From Ditylenchus dipsaci (lineage: Eukaryota > Nematoda > Chromadorea > Rhabditida > Anguinidae), in assembly GCA_004194705.1 (NCBI GenBank), contig SADC01001289.1:434001-498000 (forward strand): DNA of 64,000 bases. The letters run 5' to 3'. Below the pieces are notes generated by a model. That model ran no database searches. It worked only from the letters and a program-made list of their open reading frames with translations, and was not told where the DNA came from. The position numbers and the translations under genes are program-made. Of this stretch, positions 21,675-34,114 are shown piece by piece. Within the stretch, counting starts at the first letter, position 1. The number at the start of each line of letters is the position of its first letter.

Positions 21675-22660
21675 ACAATTGCAGTTTAGGCATCCTTAAC
21701 CACTTTAGGCATCCTTAAAAAGTTTAGGCATCCTTAAATATTTTAGGCATCCATAAAAAATTTAGGCATCCTTAACTTTATTCAATAACAACATGTATGG
21801 AGTATGCAAGAAAATTTCGCGCTACTTGCTTTTACTCTAACAGCTACCATACGACCCTCCCCCATCTAAAAAAGGTACATGCATATACCTGCATGCTTAC
21901 GGACCTTCTGGCTTATATTCCCTTAACAATTTTTAAAGTGTCCAGAAACCATTTCAAGTAATATTTTTGTCATAAAGAGTCTAGAAAAGTAATTCGAAAA
22001 GGGACAAAGGGCTGTATTGGGAGGGGAAGGGACAAAATAGGGCCACTTAAATAAGAGGTTAACTAGCAAAAAGTGGAGATGTTGAACATAGTTCTGAATA
22101 CTGGGGCCTACCGCATAAATAAACTCTGGTATGCATGCTTTTTCATGCATCCAGAGTCACTTTCGAGTGATTTGTGTCTAAGGTATGTGGGTGTGCGCAT
22201 CTCAACTCCAAGCCCCCAAGCCCCCTGCGCCCCCGAAGGGGCCCCGAAGGGGCGCAGGGGCTTGACAGTTAGAGATGCGCGCACTCACTTACCTTAGACA
22301 TGATTCCGAGAAGTACACTTGATCATAAAATGCATATAGAGTCTATTTTTGCCACGGCCCGAGTTGAAAAACATGGTAAAACAGCCAAAAACTAGGTAGA
22401 GAGTGGTTCAAATAATTGGCTTTTTATTATTTTCTTCCCGCCCCATTACAGCTCAAAGCTCAATAGAAATTGCTTTTTTAGTTTCTTATAGCGAAATAAT
22501 GGTTTAAAATGGTTACTTCTAAAAAAGTCGAATTTTTTATGGATGCCTAAAGTATTTATTGGATGCCTGAACTTTCTATGGATGCCTAAAATATTTAAGG
22601 ATGCCTAAACTTTTTAAGGATGCCTAAAGTGGTTAAGGATGCCTAAACTGCAATTTAGCC
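21675..22660. repeat. fold-back with GGATGCCTAAA array arms
   Basis: The left arm (21685-21780) has five TTTAGGCATCCTTAA units and the right arm (22540-22655) six complementary AAGGATGCCTAAA units at about 19-20 nt spacing, ending CAGTTTAGG/CCTAAACTG. The loop contains a second GC-rich palindrome at 22172-22300. Confidence 0.85.
22172..22305. repeat. GC-rich palindrome
   Basis: TAAGGTATGTGGGTGTGCGCAT..CCCTGCGCCCCCGAAGGGGC mirrored by GCCCCGAAGGGGCGCAGGG..ATGCGCGCACTCACTTACCTTA, GC far above the surroundings. Confidence 0.75.
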
Positions 22661-22676
22661 GAAATTTTTCTTAAGT

Positions 22677-22965
22677 CAAAACCGGAATTCCCAAATATTT
22701 TCGTAATTTTCACTATGTTTTTGGTATTCTTTGGTGGCATTCTAGGCAACATTGAAATCTGCGTTAGACTGACCAAAAACATTGTGAAAAATGCTCAATA
22801 GCTTGAAAAATAAGGACCATTTAATGTGAAAATTCCGGTCTAATGTCCATCTGACGGAGAATTTTTATACTGTGCTGAATGACACCAATTTTTTCGGAAA
22901 AATTGAAAAAATCGCAAAAATATTTAGGAATTCCGGTTTTTACTCAAAAAAAAAATTCCGGGCCA
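22677..22965. repeat. inverted repeat
   Basis: AAAACCGGAATTCC.AAATATTTT pairs with AAAATATTTAGGAATTCCGGTTTT; the loop is AT-rich. Confidence 0.65.
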
Positions 22966-23259
22966 AATCTAATATTTATTTCATTTAAGGATAAGTGTGT
23001 CATGTTAACATACAGTAACAAACTAAATTAATTATGATAGCATCTTAAAGGACCATGAAACTTGATAAGCACAGCAATTCGGAGATTTTGAATTCGCGCG
23101 GGACCACCCTAATTTTGTCAAATGGCACTTATGCCGTTGGGCTCCCCCCCTGAACTTTCGAAAAAATAACCAGAAAATACCTTCTAAACTAGTTTTTTTT
23201 GTTCAATACGATAGTTTCTAATCAAAAAACTAACTAATTTTTTCACAAAAATTTCCGTA

Positions 23260-23446
23260 TCTCAGTCCAAAGAAAAAAGTTCACAACACTTTTTTTGCGT
23301 TTTCTTAGCTCCCACGAGCTCTATCGATTCCACTTTTTCGATTTTGGATCTTCACCCGAAAATGTCGAGATCGACCCTTAATTTTCACGATTTTTGAAGG
23401 GTTGAAAAATAAACCGACATGACGGCTAATTAAAGAAAATACGGTA
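23260..23446. repeat. half of an ACCGTATT-family element
   Basis: Has the shared interior (CCCACGAGCTCTATCGATTCC, GTCGAGATCGACCC) and the right end AAAGAAAATACGGTA, but no left end. The adjoining 23450-23600 repeats sequence found at 16920-17090 (TTTGGGTTCCCTT.ATTTTTT). Confidence 0.65.
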
Positions 23447-23599
23447 TTTTGGGTTCCCTTGATTTTTTTAAGTTTTCTTTTTTGCAATGTGTAGCGCGCT
23501 TTTTTAGGCTTAGGCATAGATGAAAAAAGTCTGCTTAGACAAAAATACTCTTTGCAGGGGGGAGAGGGGTGCACTTGAGTATCTGTCGACTAAACCTAC

Positions 23600-24149
23600 T
23601 TTTACTGCACCATAACTACTGATATAAGTTTGTGCTAAAAATTGACTCATAAAAAGAATTCAAATTTTCAATACACACAAAAAATTAATGCAAAAACATT
23701 ATCGGTTCGACTACCACTAGCTGCATGTCTCATTATTTCATCTTCTTCAATTTATAAGTTTGGTGTCGAAATGATGCTTACATTCTTGGCTATTCAATAA
23801 GATTATCATCACAGGGCTACACACCAACCGTAGCTTATTTACACGCTAAGATAGGCTGAATTCCCGAAATTCGATCGTTTTTTTTACAAAATTAGGGATT
23901 TTGCTGACAGTGACGAATATTGAAAATGGTTGCATTTACTCAATGAAAAAAAATTAGACTGATGCTAATTCGACTATATCTCGCCGATTACTGAACTTTA
24001 CGAAAAACGGTTTTTAGGGGTCGGAAGATAATTTATCTGGCTTTCAGATGAGATATGAACTACATCCAGCATATGATAGCATAACTAAGATAAATCGATT
24101 TTCATAATTAGACTCCGAATTAGACTTTTAGAAATCCAATTTTATTAGT
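23600..24149. other. AT-rich intergenic
   Basis: No gene or clear repeat end seen. Confidence 0.4.
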
Positions 24150-24522
24150 TGGCATGCTAATTGGCTGATTGCTTGACAAATATTTTTCTACTTATTCTTG
24201 TGGTTACTTTTAACACGTAAATGATATATTTCGGCGCATTTTGGTATAAGACAGTCGAAGCACGGGAAAACGGAAAAAAATTTTACGAGCAAAAGTTTGC
24301 CAAAAAATTAAAATTTAGACTTTAGACTGCTCTAGAGGTGGCTAAAGTCTAAATTTTCATTTTTTGGCAAAATTTTGCTCGTAAAATTTTTTTCTGTTTT
24401 CCGTGCTTTGACTGTTTTATACCAAAATGAGCTGAAATATATCATTTACGTGTTAAAAGTAACCACAAGAATAAGTAGAAAAATATTTGCCAAGCAATCA
24501 GCCAATTAGCATCCCAACTAAC
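24150..24522. repeat. near-perfect inverted repeat
   Basis: AGTTGGCATGCTAATTGGCTGATTGCTTG..AATATTTTTCTACTTATTC mirrored at 24470-24522; arms about 160 nt meeting at 24320-24345. Confidence 0.85.
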
Positions 24523-25814
24523 TTCCATCAAATATCCTCCCTACTACCAGAATATCGTGAAAAATTTTACAGCCCTCAATATTCAATAGTTGATCGTTCC
24601 TGATCTTAAGAGATAATTTATTGCATTGAGTGCAGCACTCAAATCCATTTGTGATCAGTCAGGAGTATTTTCTTATCTCCTGCCTGTATCTACATGCAGG
24701 TTATTAACCTTGTCATCCAAGAGTTCAATTAAAAATAACCATTAAACCCAAAAGAAAAATTTTGCTGATCACTTTTTGCGTAATTAAAATGGCAAAGGTG
24801 GTCAGAGTGCTATTTGCTCTGTCTGCCTGTCTGTAATAATACAATAAACAAGGACGCCAGGGATGATGAGTGGGAGATTGAATTGAAGGAGAGGAAGTAG
24901 TACTTTTAATTGGAATGGTACTGGCTGGTAGTTCCTCCTAGTTCTCTCTTTTCTCGATCACTGCTACTCCGTGTTCACCTCAATCACACTGACTACTACC
25001 AGCACTACTCATTCTTTGGCCTGTCAATGCGCAGGCCCCAGACTGTGTCCACTGCTTTTGCTTACTACTTTAAAAAATTTTGTGTACAGATTTTTACTCT
25101 CAAATATTCGGGAACGCAGTCTTACAAGGAAACCGACGGAACTGTAAAACCCTGAACCATAAAAAAATTATTGCTTTCAGCATTTTCCAATGTGCTAAAT
25201 GCAAAAATCGTGCGTATAGCCAAAAGTTTGAACATCTCAGGGATGGACTACGAAAATTCGGGTGCCTTGGTACCCCAAGCTGATTTTCAAGCAATTTGTA
25301 ATCTAAAAAAATCAGCTCGGGGGATCAATTGCAATTTGAAATTTCGTGTCGATCCCAGGGAAGGCTATTTGCCTGATTTTCGTATCAGCACATTGAAAAA
25401 CATTGAAAAATATCAAGAGCAAAAAAATTTCAGTGCTCAAAATTTTTTTAGTGCGAGCGGTTGAGGTTTACGCTTATCAAACACCCAAACTCGTTATTTG
25501 GAGAAACTCAAACTGTATGATTTTTTTAATAGGAAAAATTTTTTTCGGTCATATAATGGTTTCACAAGATGTCGATTATTCAATAAGCCCAATTTAATAT
25601 TACTTTGTTAATCCGCTGCTCATGTTAATAATCTTTCACCATAAATCCGGCCTCATGGGGTGGATCACCAGAATTCAACCGTAGATTAGTAACAATAAAG
25701 TTTGCATTTTTTACACGTTGTTTATTACATAAATACTGAAAAGTTCAGATTTTTTAGATTGTGATATCTTAGCGACATTTTTACGCAGCAAATTATTGGA
25801 CCTCTGGTGCTAGT
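24523..25814. other. intergenic, no supported gene
   Basis: Short open frames at 24910-25155 and 25080-25464 have no family signature and no splice support. A CAAGCTGATTTT.AA../AATCAGCTCGGGG hairpin lies at 25270-25325. Confidence 0.45.
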
Positions 25815-26624
25815 TACCGTATTCTCTCTAATAGAACCACATGTGGTTCTATTTTTCAATCGTCCTTAAGGGTATGGTTCTATTAGAGAGTGTGGTTCTA
25901 TTTTTCAATCTTCTGAACATATTCAAGCATTGCAGCTTACGCGCATGAATTCTTTATTTCGGACCTGCTTGGTTTAGGGGCGACGCTCATTTATACTATA
26001 CTTTTTATTTATTTTTGTCGCTTATGGCAGTCATGGTTATATCGATAACCTATATGAATCGTTTAATAAGTAATTTTGTTAGTTAAGGTGATTATTGTCA
26101 CCCCGGCCACCATAATCAACTCGATCAACCTAAAAAATGAAATATATATATATATATATATTGAAAATAGGCGTCCCCCTAAACCAGAGCAGGTCCCAAA
26201 AACTCATTAACACTCTAGAGATATATCTTTATTACTATAATCAAATTTTCTTGCGCTTCCTCAAAATCGATGTCTTGTATCTTCTCAGCCAACTTCTTCT
26301 CATCTTGCGCGAGCTTCACCTTGCCTCGACCACTCGAAACCGCCCAACTTTCTTGGTACAGTGAATGGCATCGTCCCCACATCCATCGGTGGCATTGGGA
26401 ACTCCGCACGATTTGATTGACTGAACGATGAGCTCCTAAAGGAGATTCTCCCAGGCTTCGACAATCCATTGGAGCTAGACGGCCGTTGGCGCAGCTTGAG
26501 AGTCTTAAGGGGTGTGATTCTATTAGATAGTGTGGTTCTATTTCACAACCCCCTTGGGAGGTGTGGTTATATAAGAGAGTGTGGTTCAAATAGAGAGTGT
26601 GGTTCTATTAGAGAGAATACGGTA
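25815..26624. repeat. ACCGTATT-family element with a captured coding-like segment
   Basis: TACCGTATTCTCTCTAATAGAACC to GGTTCTATTAGAGAGAATACGGTA, with extra copies of GTGTGGTTCTATT near both ends. A (TA)n tract lies at 26142-26161. On the minus strand 26250-26510 is GC-richer and coding-like in two overlapping frames (KLAQDEKKLAEKIQDIDFEE; SKPGRISFRSSSFSQ), suggesting captured host or transposase exons. Confidence 0.75.
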
Positions 26625-27555
26625 GCCCTTTTTTATTTTTAAAGTATGAGTTCTCTAGCCGTCGCACAGGGTGGTGTATATTCGGGAAACCCCTATTCGC
26701 AAAAATTTCGTCTAGGATTTCAAAAATTCTGCTCTCTATGTCAAAAAAAAATTTATGACTCATGTAAAATGTTATAAGAAATTTGGGCGCTAGTAAATAA
26801 TCAGATATCATTTTTTTTCGAAAAAGTTAACAGGGTGGACCAAGGCGTATTTTAAAAAAAAAGCAACAAGGGAACCAAGGCAAAACGGGAAACGTTTCTT
26901 TACAAGTACCGAAATTTTTTCATTAATTTACTAGAAAATTGTGATTTTTGATCGAGGGTCTACGCTTTAATATCAAATACATTATAGTTATTTGACAGAA
27001 AGATATAGGCTGTCACCAACTGACCTTCCTATTCATTTTTATTAAAAGTAGAGTTGAGGGTGGACAAAGGTGTTTGAGCTGTAAAAGTATAGGGTGTGTG
27101 CAAGTGTTCATATGCCTCGCTTTTGTACTCTTTTCTTTTGCTATTTGAGTGATGGACAGATTGCAGGAGATCACAAATTTCTGTTCACATATTTTGCTTC
27201 CCAGGTTTGGTATGGTCATTTGCGGGGTTAGAAAAGGGAAGATATGTTACTGACTGATAGAAAAGGTGTAACGGAGTCCCGCTGGGCTGAAGATTAAAGG
27301 TTTTGCGAGAAAGCGGCTAAAAGTAAAAGGTGGGACTAAGGGTTTGCTAATTTAAATATTTACTTGCAGTTTAAGCATTTTATGCCTAATTACAAGATGT
27401 TCTTTTTCAATCCTTCTTTCAAATTGTACAATCAAATTGCTCAGACTTTTGGAATTTCACTAGCGAATAACCACTTTCCTTAACAATTTTACCACCCTAA
27501 AAGTCGCTATAACTGCACTTTTAAAGGGGGGGGGGGTTTATAGCCATTTAGGCAT
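26625..27555. other. intergenic with ACCAAGGC repeat ends
   Basis: 26820-26885 contains two ends of the ACCAAGGC family. No gene. Confidence 0.45.
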
Positions 27556-27559
27556 GAAA

Positions 27560-27872
27560 CGGTGGCTAACATGGCGCAGTGCGTAAACGCTCGCGTTTTT
27601 TGGCCCAAAATGGTGTTATTTTGGTGTTGCAGGTTCAATCCCACGTAGTGGCACACTACTTTTTTGGCTTTGTTTGATAATTTCTAGGAGTAATTTGGGT
27701 CGCTGATTCCGAATCTGGTGTCAAAAAAGTCTAATTACCTTTAAACTAGCCAAACAAGCAAAAAAAATAGTGTGCCACTACGTGGGATTGAACCTGCAAT
27801 ACCAAAAAACACCATTTTTGGGCCAAAAAACGCAAACGCTAACGCACTGCGCCACGGAAGCCACTTTTTCAA
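27560..27872. repeat. palindrome of two convergent tRNA-like Pol III units
   Basis: The left arm on the plus strand has TGGCGCAGTGCG (A-box-like, 27572), GGTTCAATCCC (B-box, about 27631) and GGCACACTAC followed by a T6 tract (about 27656), the order of a tRNA-type Pol III gene with terminator. The right arm is the same unit on the minus strand (GGATTGAACCTGCA at 27783, CGCACTGCGCCA at 27843-27854). They face each other across about 100 nt. Confidence 0.75.
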
Positions 27873-28009
27873 ACTTTAATGGCTCCCCCCCCCCCTTTTA
27901 AGGCTTAGGGATAGGCCAGCATACAACACGCCTCCACTTTAACTTTCTTTATTTTTCTTACTCAAAAAATACCTATTTTTGGTGCGTGAACGTTTCAGCG
28001 CTTTTTCAG

Positions 28010-28190
28010 ATGAAAACAACGCTAAAAGTTTTGAAGTGACTTTTTAGAAAAAAATCGCCTTGGTCCACTTGTTGTTTTTAAAATGCCAATAAGCAACGTT
28101 CAAAAACAACAGGGAGACCAAGGCAATTTTTTACAAAAAAGTCACTTCGTGCCTTTTAGCGCTTTTTTCATTTGAACTACCCACCTCCGA
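28010..28190. repeat. inverted repeat, ACCAAGGC family
   Basis: AGCGCT..AAGTGACTTTTTAGAAAAAAATCGCCTTGGTCC mirrored by GGAGACCAAGGCAATTTTTTACAAAAAAGTCACTT..AGCGCT. Confidence 0.75.
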
Positions 28191-28392
28191 AGAGTATGAG
28201 TTCTCTAGGAATAAAACAGGGTTGGGCATATTCAAAAAACCCCGATTCCTTGCAATGTGAAGTGTGGGTTTTTCGGCGCGAAGCAGCGAAATACCGTCTA
28301 TATTTCTACAAAAAAAAATAAGTTATAACAATAAGCGCAACACCCTAACTTATACCCCTCGATTTTAGTACTCTTTGGATGGGGTGCACTTG

Positions 28393-28498
28393 GTATCAGG
28401 CACGTATCCAGGAGGGGGCTTAACGGTCTTTAGACCCCTCCCCCCTAAAATTTTCAAGACCCCCACCCCCGAAAATTTTTCTGGATACGCCTCTGCTT
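28393..28498. repeat. small fold-back CGTATCCAG
   Basis: CAGGCACGTATCCAGGAGGGGG and its partner at 28465-28495 (TTTTCTGGATACGCCTCTG), both beside C/G-rich tracts. Confidence 0.65.
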
Positions 28499-28559
28499 GG
28501 TATACCGTCGTATTATTTACTTCTTTGTGATCTTTTCGTTTCAAAAACACTTTCCTCAT

Positions 28560-29010
28560 TATTTTTTATTATCTAAATTTGTCACGTATTTTCATTGTGA
28601 TCCGCAATTTGTCTCATAAATATTGTGAGCAAAACAAAATTAGTCAGAGAAATAATAGTGAACAAAGGTGAGCCCATAAACTGTACAGTCGCATGCACAC
28701 ACACCAAAGCAACGAAACAGAGATAGTTAGTAGGCGTGTATGTGCAGCCGCCACACCTATTTAATGCCTCCCCGATCGTTCAGCCCACTCTCGATCTTTT
28801 CTCCCTCTTGAATTTTCAGTCTAAAAGAAAGGAATTGGAAATTTCACTACACCTTTTCACTATTTCCTTTTACAATGAAACTGTGTTTGCGACAAACTTC
28901 CACGTATTCCACTTCTTTAGAAAGGTGGTTATAATTGCTAAAGTCTTGTGATTGATATGATGGTTGGTGTGTTGATAGTCTACTTTTGTTTTTTTATCAG
29001 TCACATTGAT
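28560..29010. other. intergenic, no supported gene
   Basis: No exon pair or family motif seen. Confidence 0.4.
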
Positions 29011-29014
29011 TTAA

Positions 29015-29690
29015 ATAGCATGAAAAACGTTATACTATTTTGTAGCCCTGTATCACCTTTTTTAAATAGGTTCTCAGATCTCCTTTCAGAACTTAGCTAG
29101 ATTATTTTGAGTGAGTCAGCATTTGGATGAGTCACCGATAAACATCAAACACTTGTGAGCTCATTTTGAGATGTTGAAAAGCATTTTCATCAATTTAAAT
29201 AATTAAATGTTATAAAGAAATTTGAGCGTCTGAACAACATCTCATTACCATACAGTAGTGCAGCTCAAAAGCTACAAAACTCATGTTACAGAATGTTTTT
29301 AAATTTGAGTGTTCAGATATGGCTTAGGCTTATTTTTTTGAATGACTAAAATCCAAGTTTTTTCAATTTTTTGGATTTTGATCATTTTTGAGAAATTGAT
29401 TTTTTGAAGGGGAATTTTCAGCACTCAGATTTTCGAAAATCATTCTGTAACGTGAGTTTTGTAACTCTTGAGCTGCACTGCTGCATAATGATAAGATGTC
29501 GTCAAGACGTTCAAAAGTATACATAACATTTAAAAAAACTCAATGTTATGAGAATGCTTGTCAACTTCTCAAAATGACCTCACAAGTGTTTGTAGCCAAA
29601 TACTGACTTATCCAAAATAATCAAGCTTAGTTCAATATGCCATCTGAAAGAAGAGATATAGGGCTACAAAATGTTATAATGGAAATAACT
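29015..29690. repeat. long inverted repeat
   Basis: AACGTTATACTATTTTGTAGCCCT pairs with AGGGCTACAAAATGTTATAAT; inner blocks CACTTGTGAG.TCATTTTGAGA, GTGCAGCTCAA and CATTCTGTAACGTGAGTTTTGTA are mirrored. A related fragment is at 51470-51730. Confidence 0.8.
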
Positions 29691-30394
29691 TTTTTGTGTT
29701 TCTTTGATGTTTTAACGGCTGCTCGAAAAATAAAAAAAAGTTAGGTGAATAAAAGTTAATTTTTTACAACAAAAGAGGGGACCAAGGCAATATTAAAAAA
29801 ACCCCAAAAATTCAACAGGGGCCCAAGGCATAAGTGGAGTGGGACGAGAGTCTGGGCGCTTATGAATATAGAGCCACGTTGTTTACCAACCCATTTGACC
29901 TCAGGAATTTTCCAACTCCTATCTCTAACTTTATTGTCCTGTAATTCAGTAACAGTAATTTAATAGTTTGGCGTTTATAAACAATCCCAGAAATTTCATT
30001 GCGCACACTTTAAACAAACATTTTTTTATTTTAAGCTGTATATTTTTTATAAAATTTTGTATTTTCAGGTAATTATCCGAACGCGTTAAGATCAGGATGT
30101 AAAAGTTAAAACAAAATTTCTTCGCTCAAAACCACATTCTTTTCTAAATTTTCTCAGGCTACATTCTACAACAAAATACTCAAGAAGTAAATATTATAAT
30201 ATATTCTGCCAAATATAAATTCAACTCTTTTAAATAACGTGAGTGGCTTTGCAAATTATTTAACATAAGAACGGCTGACTGTAACGACGGTTCACCGTGG
30301 CGTATTTTTTCAGGAGGAACATGAATAGCACGAAATCAGACGGAAAAGTTGTGGTGCTGCACTAGTGAGTTTAGTGAGTACAGCAATTTATTTT

Positions 30395-31308
30395 ATGCTT
30401 GAAATGAAGCCCTTTTCTTGGGCTTTCTAATGGTGTGTCGTCTGCACACATAAGAAAATTATCACAGATAAGAATTCAAATAAACCAAATTACCTTCTCT
30501 AAAACATTTACAATTACATTAAAGGTATGAGAAATTTTTGCGCAGAGTTCTGTAACCGTAAAACAGACTTTAGATGCAGAATCAGCAGGAAAAATGACAC
30601 CTGACAGTGCTTCAAAGGACCATTGCCGTCCACGGCCACGGAAATTTGGACTTTTTGAATTAGCGGGGACAGCTAAATTACTGCGAAAATATTTTTTGAA
30701 TTATTTATTTATTTTAATTTTAAATTATAATTTATATGTATTGGTCGAAGCGAGTCTTCCCGAATTGCAAGTATGCTGTAGTGCGTTGGATGTGTTAGAT
30801 CTTGTCCGATCTGGCAATGTCAAGCAACGTTGGGCTCAACTAGTAGATCGTTCAAAATTTTGGAAAAATTCAATTTGCAAACTAAAAATATTTCGAAAAA
30901 TATTTCGCAGTAATAAAGCTGTCCCCCGCCAACTCAAAAAGTCCGAATTTCCGTGGCCGTAGACGGCGATGGTCCTTTAAAGACCCGAAAATTCAGCTTT
31001 TAAACTGTCTGGCCAAAGTAAATGAGGGCTCAAAAATGTCGCAAACGAAATGTTCGACGTGAAAAACTTGCAACATTTAAATTCTAACCCCTAACACTGT
31101 CAGGTGCCATTTTTTTGTTGATTCTGAATGTAAAGTCCTCTTCACGGTTACATAACTCTGTGTAAAAAATTTTCATGCTTTTCGGATGATTGAATTTTCT
31201 AGATAAGGTAATTTGGTTCATTTAAATTTTTATCTGTGATAATTATTTTTGTATGTTGGCAAACGACAGACCCATGAAAAGCCCAGGAAAAGGTATTTCT
31301 TTTAAGCA
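30395..31308. repeat. inverted repeat with a TTAA-type element in its loop
   Basis: AGCCC.TTTTCTTGGGCTTT, TTATCACAGATAA and GACACCTGACAGTG (left) match TTATCTGTGATAA, CACTGTCAGGTGCC and AAAAGCCCAGGAAAAGG (right). The loop is almost wholly the 30613-30980 element. Confidence 0.8.
30613..30980. repeat. AAAGGACCATTGCCGTC fold-back
   Basis: AAAGGACCATTGCCGTCCACGGCC to ACGGCGATGGTCCTTTAA. Member of a family also at 45107, 60127 and 60975, several of which are bounded by TTAA. Confidence 0.8.
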
Positions 31309-32252
31309 TTTAAGGATATGCTGTATTACTAATTTTATTTCTCAACAGCCTATGAAAAAACTTACAAGACCCAACATCGGGAAAATAAGGCTTTGTGAGG
31401 GTCCTGTACCAAACTTTTCCATCTGATTTTGTGATATTCATGTTCCTCGTGAAAAAATACACCAGAGTAGACTATCGTTACAGTCGGGAATTCGATTCTC
31501 GGGCTAAAAATCACATAATTAAGTCTCTTTTTTCAGATTTCAACCATCCTAAAATCGAATGCAACAAACAAAATGCCGAATTCCTTTTTAGTAGACATAA
31601 TTTATTGATAACACTATTCATTTTCAAAATGTAACAATTTGATTCTATAATCTATTGGTTGTGCCTTTCAAATCTGATTTTTTTCTTTTTTTCGCCCACA
31701 ACGATGGACTTTTAATGCCAAAAATTTTAATTTTTTCCAAACTACTGTAATATTTATTATAGAGACTATTTCAACTATTTTTAATATTTGCTGTTTGCTT
31801 ATTATAAACTAAATTTAAAATAGTTTTGTTCATTTTTTCATTTACATAAAATCGGAAAACAATTTTAGATCAAGAATTTATATTTCAAAGTTATTTTCTA
31901 CAATTCTTTTTGAAAAACTTAACGATTTCTTAAAAAATCATACTTTTTTTTTTCTAACTATAGGCCTAGTCCTTCCATTTTGCTTTCTAATTTCTCTGAA
32001 AAATTGTTATTCTTATGTAAACATTCTTGTTTGTTCTACTGGCCAAATGTTATGGAGAGAACCACAAGCCGGCCACAAGCACATCAGAAGCAGAAACTGT
32101 GATTTGTTGTACAGAAAATTATATATTATATAATTATTTTATGTTGATATTTCCAATTTACGTCCGTTTTCAGTAAAGCTAGAAAAAATTCAAAAAAGAA
32201 AGTTCAGAAATTTATTGTCTTTTTGAAATTTCACAGAAAAACAAAATCAATT
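31309..32252. other. AT-rich intergenic
   Basis: No supported gene or repeat end. Confidence 0.4.
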
Positions 32253-32478
32253 ACCGTATTTTCTCTATTTATTACCCCCTATCTAATAATTACCCCTCTT
32301 TATTAATTACCCCCACCCTCTGTTTTTTGCGTTTTCTTTATCACGACCATCTTAGTTGATTCCACTTTTTAGATTTTGTTTGAGCACCCGAAAATTTCAA
32401 AATCAAAATAAACTTTTTCCGATTTTTCGGGGGTTGAAAATTCATTACCCCGGGGTAATTAATAGAGAAAATACGGTA
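32253..32478. repeat. ACCGTATT-family fold-back element
   Basis: TACCGTATTTTCTCTATTTATTACC to GGTAATTAATAGAGAAAATACGGTA; same subfamily as 2463-2727. Confidence 0.8.
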
Positions 32479-33382
32479 ATATGATTAAAAAAAATAATCT
32501 AGCTTCACTTAAAAACATCTTTGTGAAAATTTCACCTTTTTGTTATCATAAGATATTCGAGCTTTATCCAACAAAGGGGGGGGGGGTAGGATACGTTTGC
32601 CTGGGCTTATGTGCTGCTTTTTTCGTTATATTCCAGGCTTAAGGCTCAGGCAAAAGTAGGCCAGGGTCGTAAAACCCCAAGTGCACACCCTCCCCAAACA
32701 GTATGAGCTCTCTAAGCGTATACCACCAAAGAGTAAGAGTTCTCTCAGTTCAAAAAAAAATTATACTCTTTGTAGGGGGTGCACTTAGGGTGCTGTCGAA
32801 TAAGCTTAGGAAAAGGTAGGCTAGCGTATGTTAGTATGTCAAACACACTTAGACTTATGTTAAAGTCTGTCCTAACATACGCTGGCCCATCCTTGCCTTA
32901 TCCTAATCCTGAAAGAAATTTAGCAGGGGCGGGCGGACCAAGACAAAATCTGACACCTAGTCATCCGGCTCCTAAGTCCCTTTTTGTTGGACAGAGCCGA
33001 TATTTGTTGCTTTGGTATTCACTAAAAGTGCCTTGATTTGTAATTACTGAAAGTGTTATATTTATATTTGTTTTTATGTAAATTGTCTTACAAGACAGTG
33101 GCAAGACTTCTCTTATTTGTTAATACTTTTTATCTCTACATTTTCACTTTTGTTAAAAGATATCGTTGATAACGTAGCAATTTTTTTAAATTTTTATAGT
33201 AATACTACAACGAATTTGCAAATAAATTGTTTAATCTAACAAATGTGTAAACTTTCAAAACCGATAAGCATTTGACATTACTGCATCAAGATTCACAAAT
33301 AAATCGCTACGAAACTCCAATATCTCAAGAGCACCGACAAAGACGATCAAGGTGTCTTTTCAGCTTATCAAAATTATGGCCC

Positions 33383-33992
33383 TGGGTGCACACCCTATTT
33401 TTACTCCATTTTAGTGAGTTAACCTACTTGTGGTGCCAAAAAGTATCCATCAATCGATTGATATTATTTCCAGCACTGCTTTGCTGTCGGCAACTACCTT
33501 AATTTTGCGATTTTATGCAGATGGCTATCAAAATAAAGGAGACCAGCTAGAAGCCATTTACTTTTGTTTTCATCACCTCCTTTACTACCGATTTTATTGA
33601 CTTCTCACAATCTGATATTAACTTTTTATGGAGCTTGTACCGGAAGCTTACGATTGCAGCGTCATTTCTAGTTTATGATTGTTCGCACTGGATGAACTCG
33701 AGTCCGACACTTAGATTCCTTGTAAGCGTCTAGAAAAGAAGAACTGACAAATAACAATGGAATGGAACAATGGAATATACACCAATTAAATCTGTGAGAA
33801 GATCGCAAAAATGATGTATTTTCGGATAAAAAGAAGGCGTAAGCGAGGTCATGGCTTTTTAGTGAGCTCCAGTAGTTTATAAAATCCTGTGCGGACGGTT
33901 TGCTTGATAGCCACAAGCCTGAGAAACCTTTTAATAACAAAATTGTGTGAAAAACATCAAAAATGGAGTGAAAAATAGGGTGTGCACCCAGC
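33383..33992. repeat. fold-back ending in GGGTGCAC with tRNA-like B box
   Basis: GGGTGCACACCCTATTTTTACTCC (left) versus GGAGTGAAAAATAGGGTGTGCACCC (right). Beside the right end, the minus strand carries GTTCGAATCCCGCTGGGTGC, a B-box-like tRNA 3' region. Confidence 0.6.
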
Positions 33993-34114
33993 GGGATTCG
34001 AACTTGAGAGTTCAAAATATGATTCACACCCCTCTCTCTTCAACTGTATAATAATCCCTGCTAAAACAACAATACAAGCATGAAATAAGCAAATTTTCAT
34101 TTAAAAAAATAGTT

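Noticed and set aside
21685..21780. CRISPR-like array of TTTAGGCATCCTTAA
   Set aside because: Units are short, spacers are only a few bases, a mirror array exists at 22540, and the genome is animal.
24910..25464. Three overlapping plus-strand open frames
   Set aside because: No recognisable domain, no donor/acceptor pair in phase, composition like the surrounding DNA.
33668..34027. 119-codon open frame on the minus strand
   Set aside because: No family motif, no splice context, and part of it overlaps a fold-back arm and tRNA-like end.
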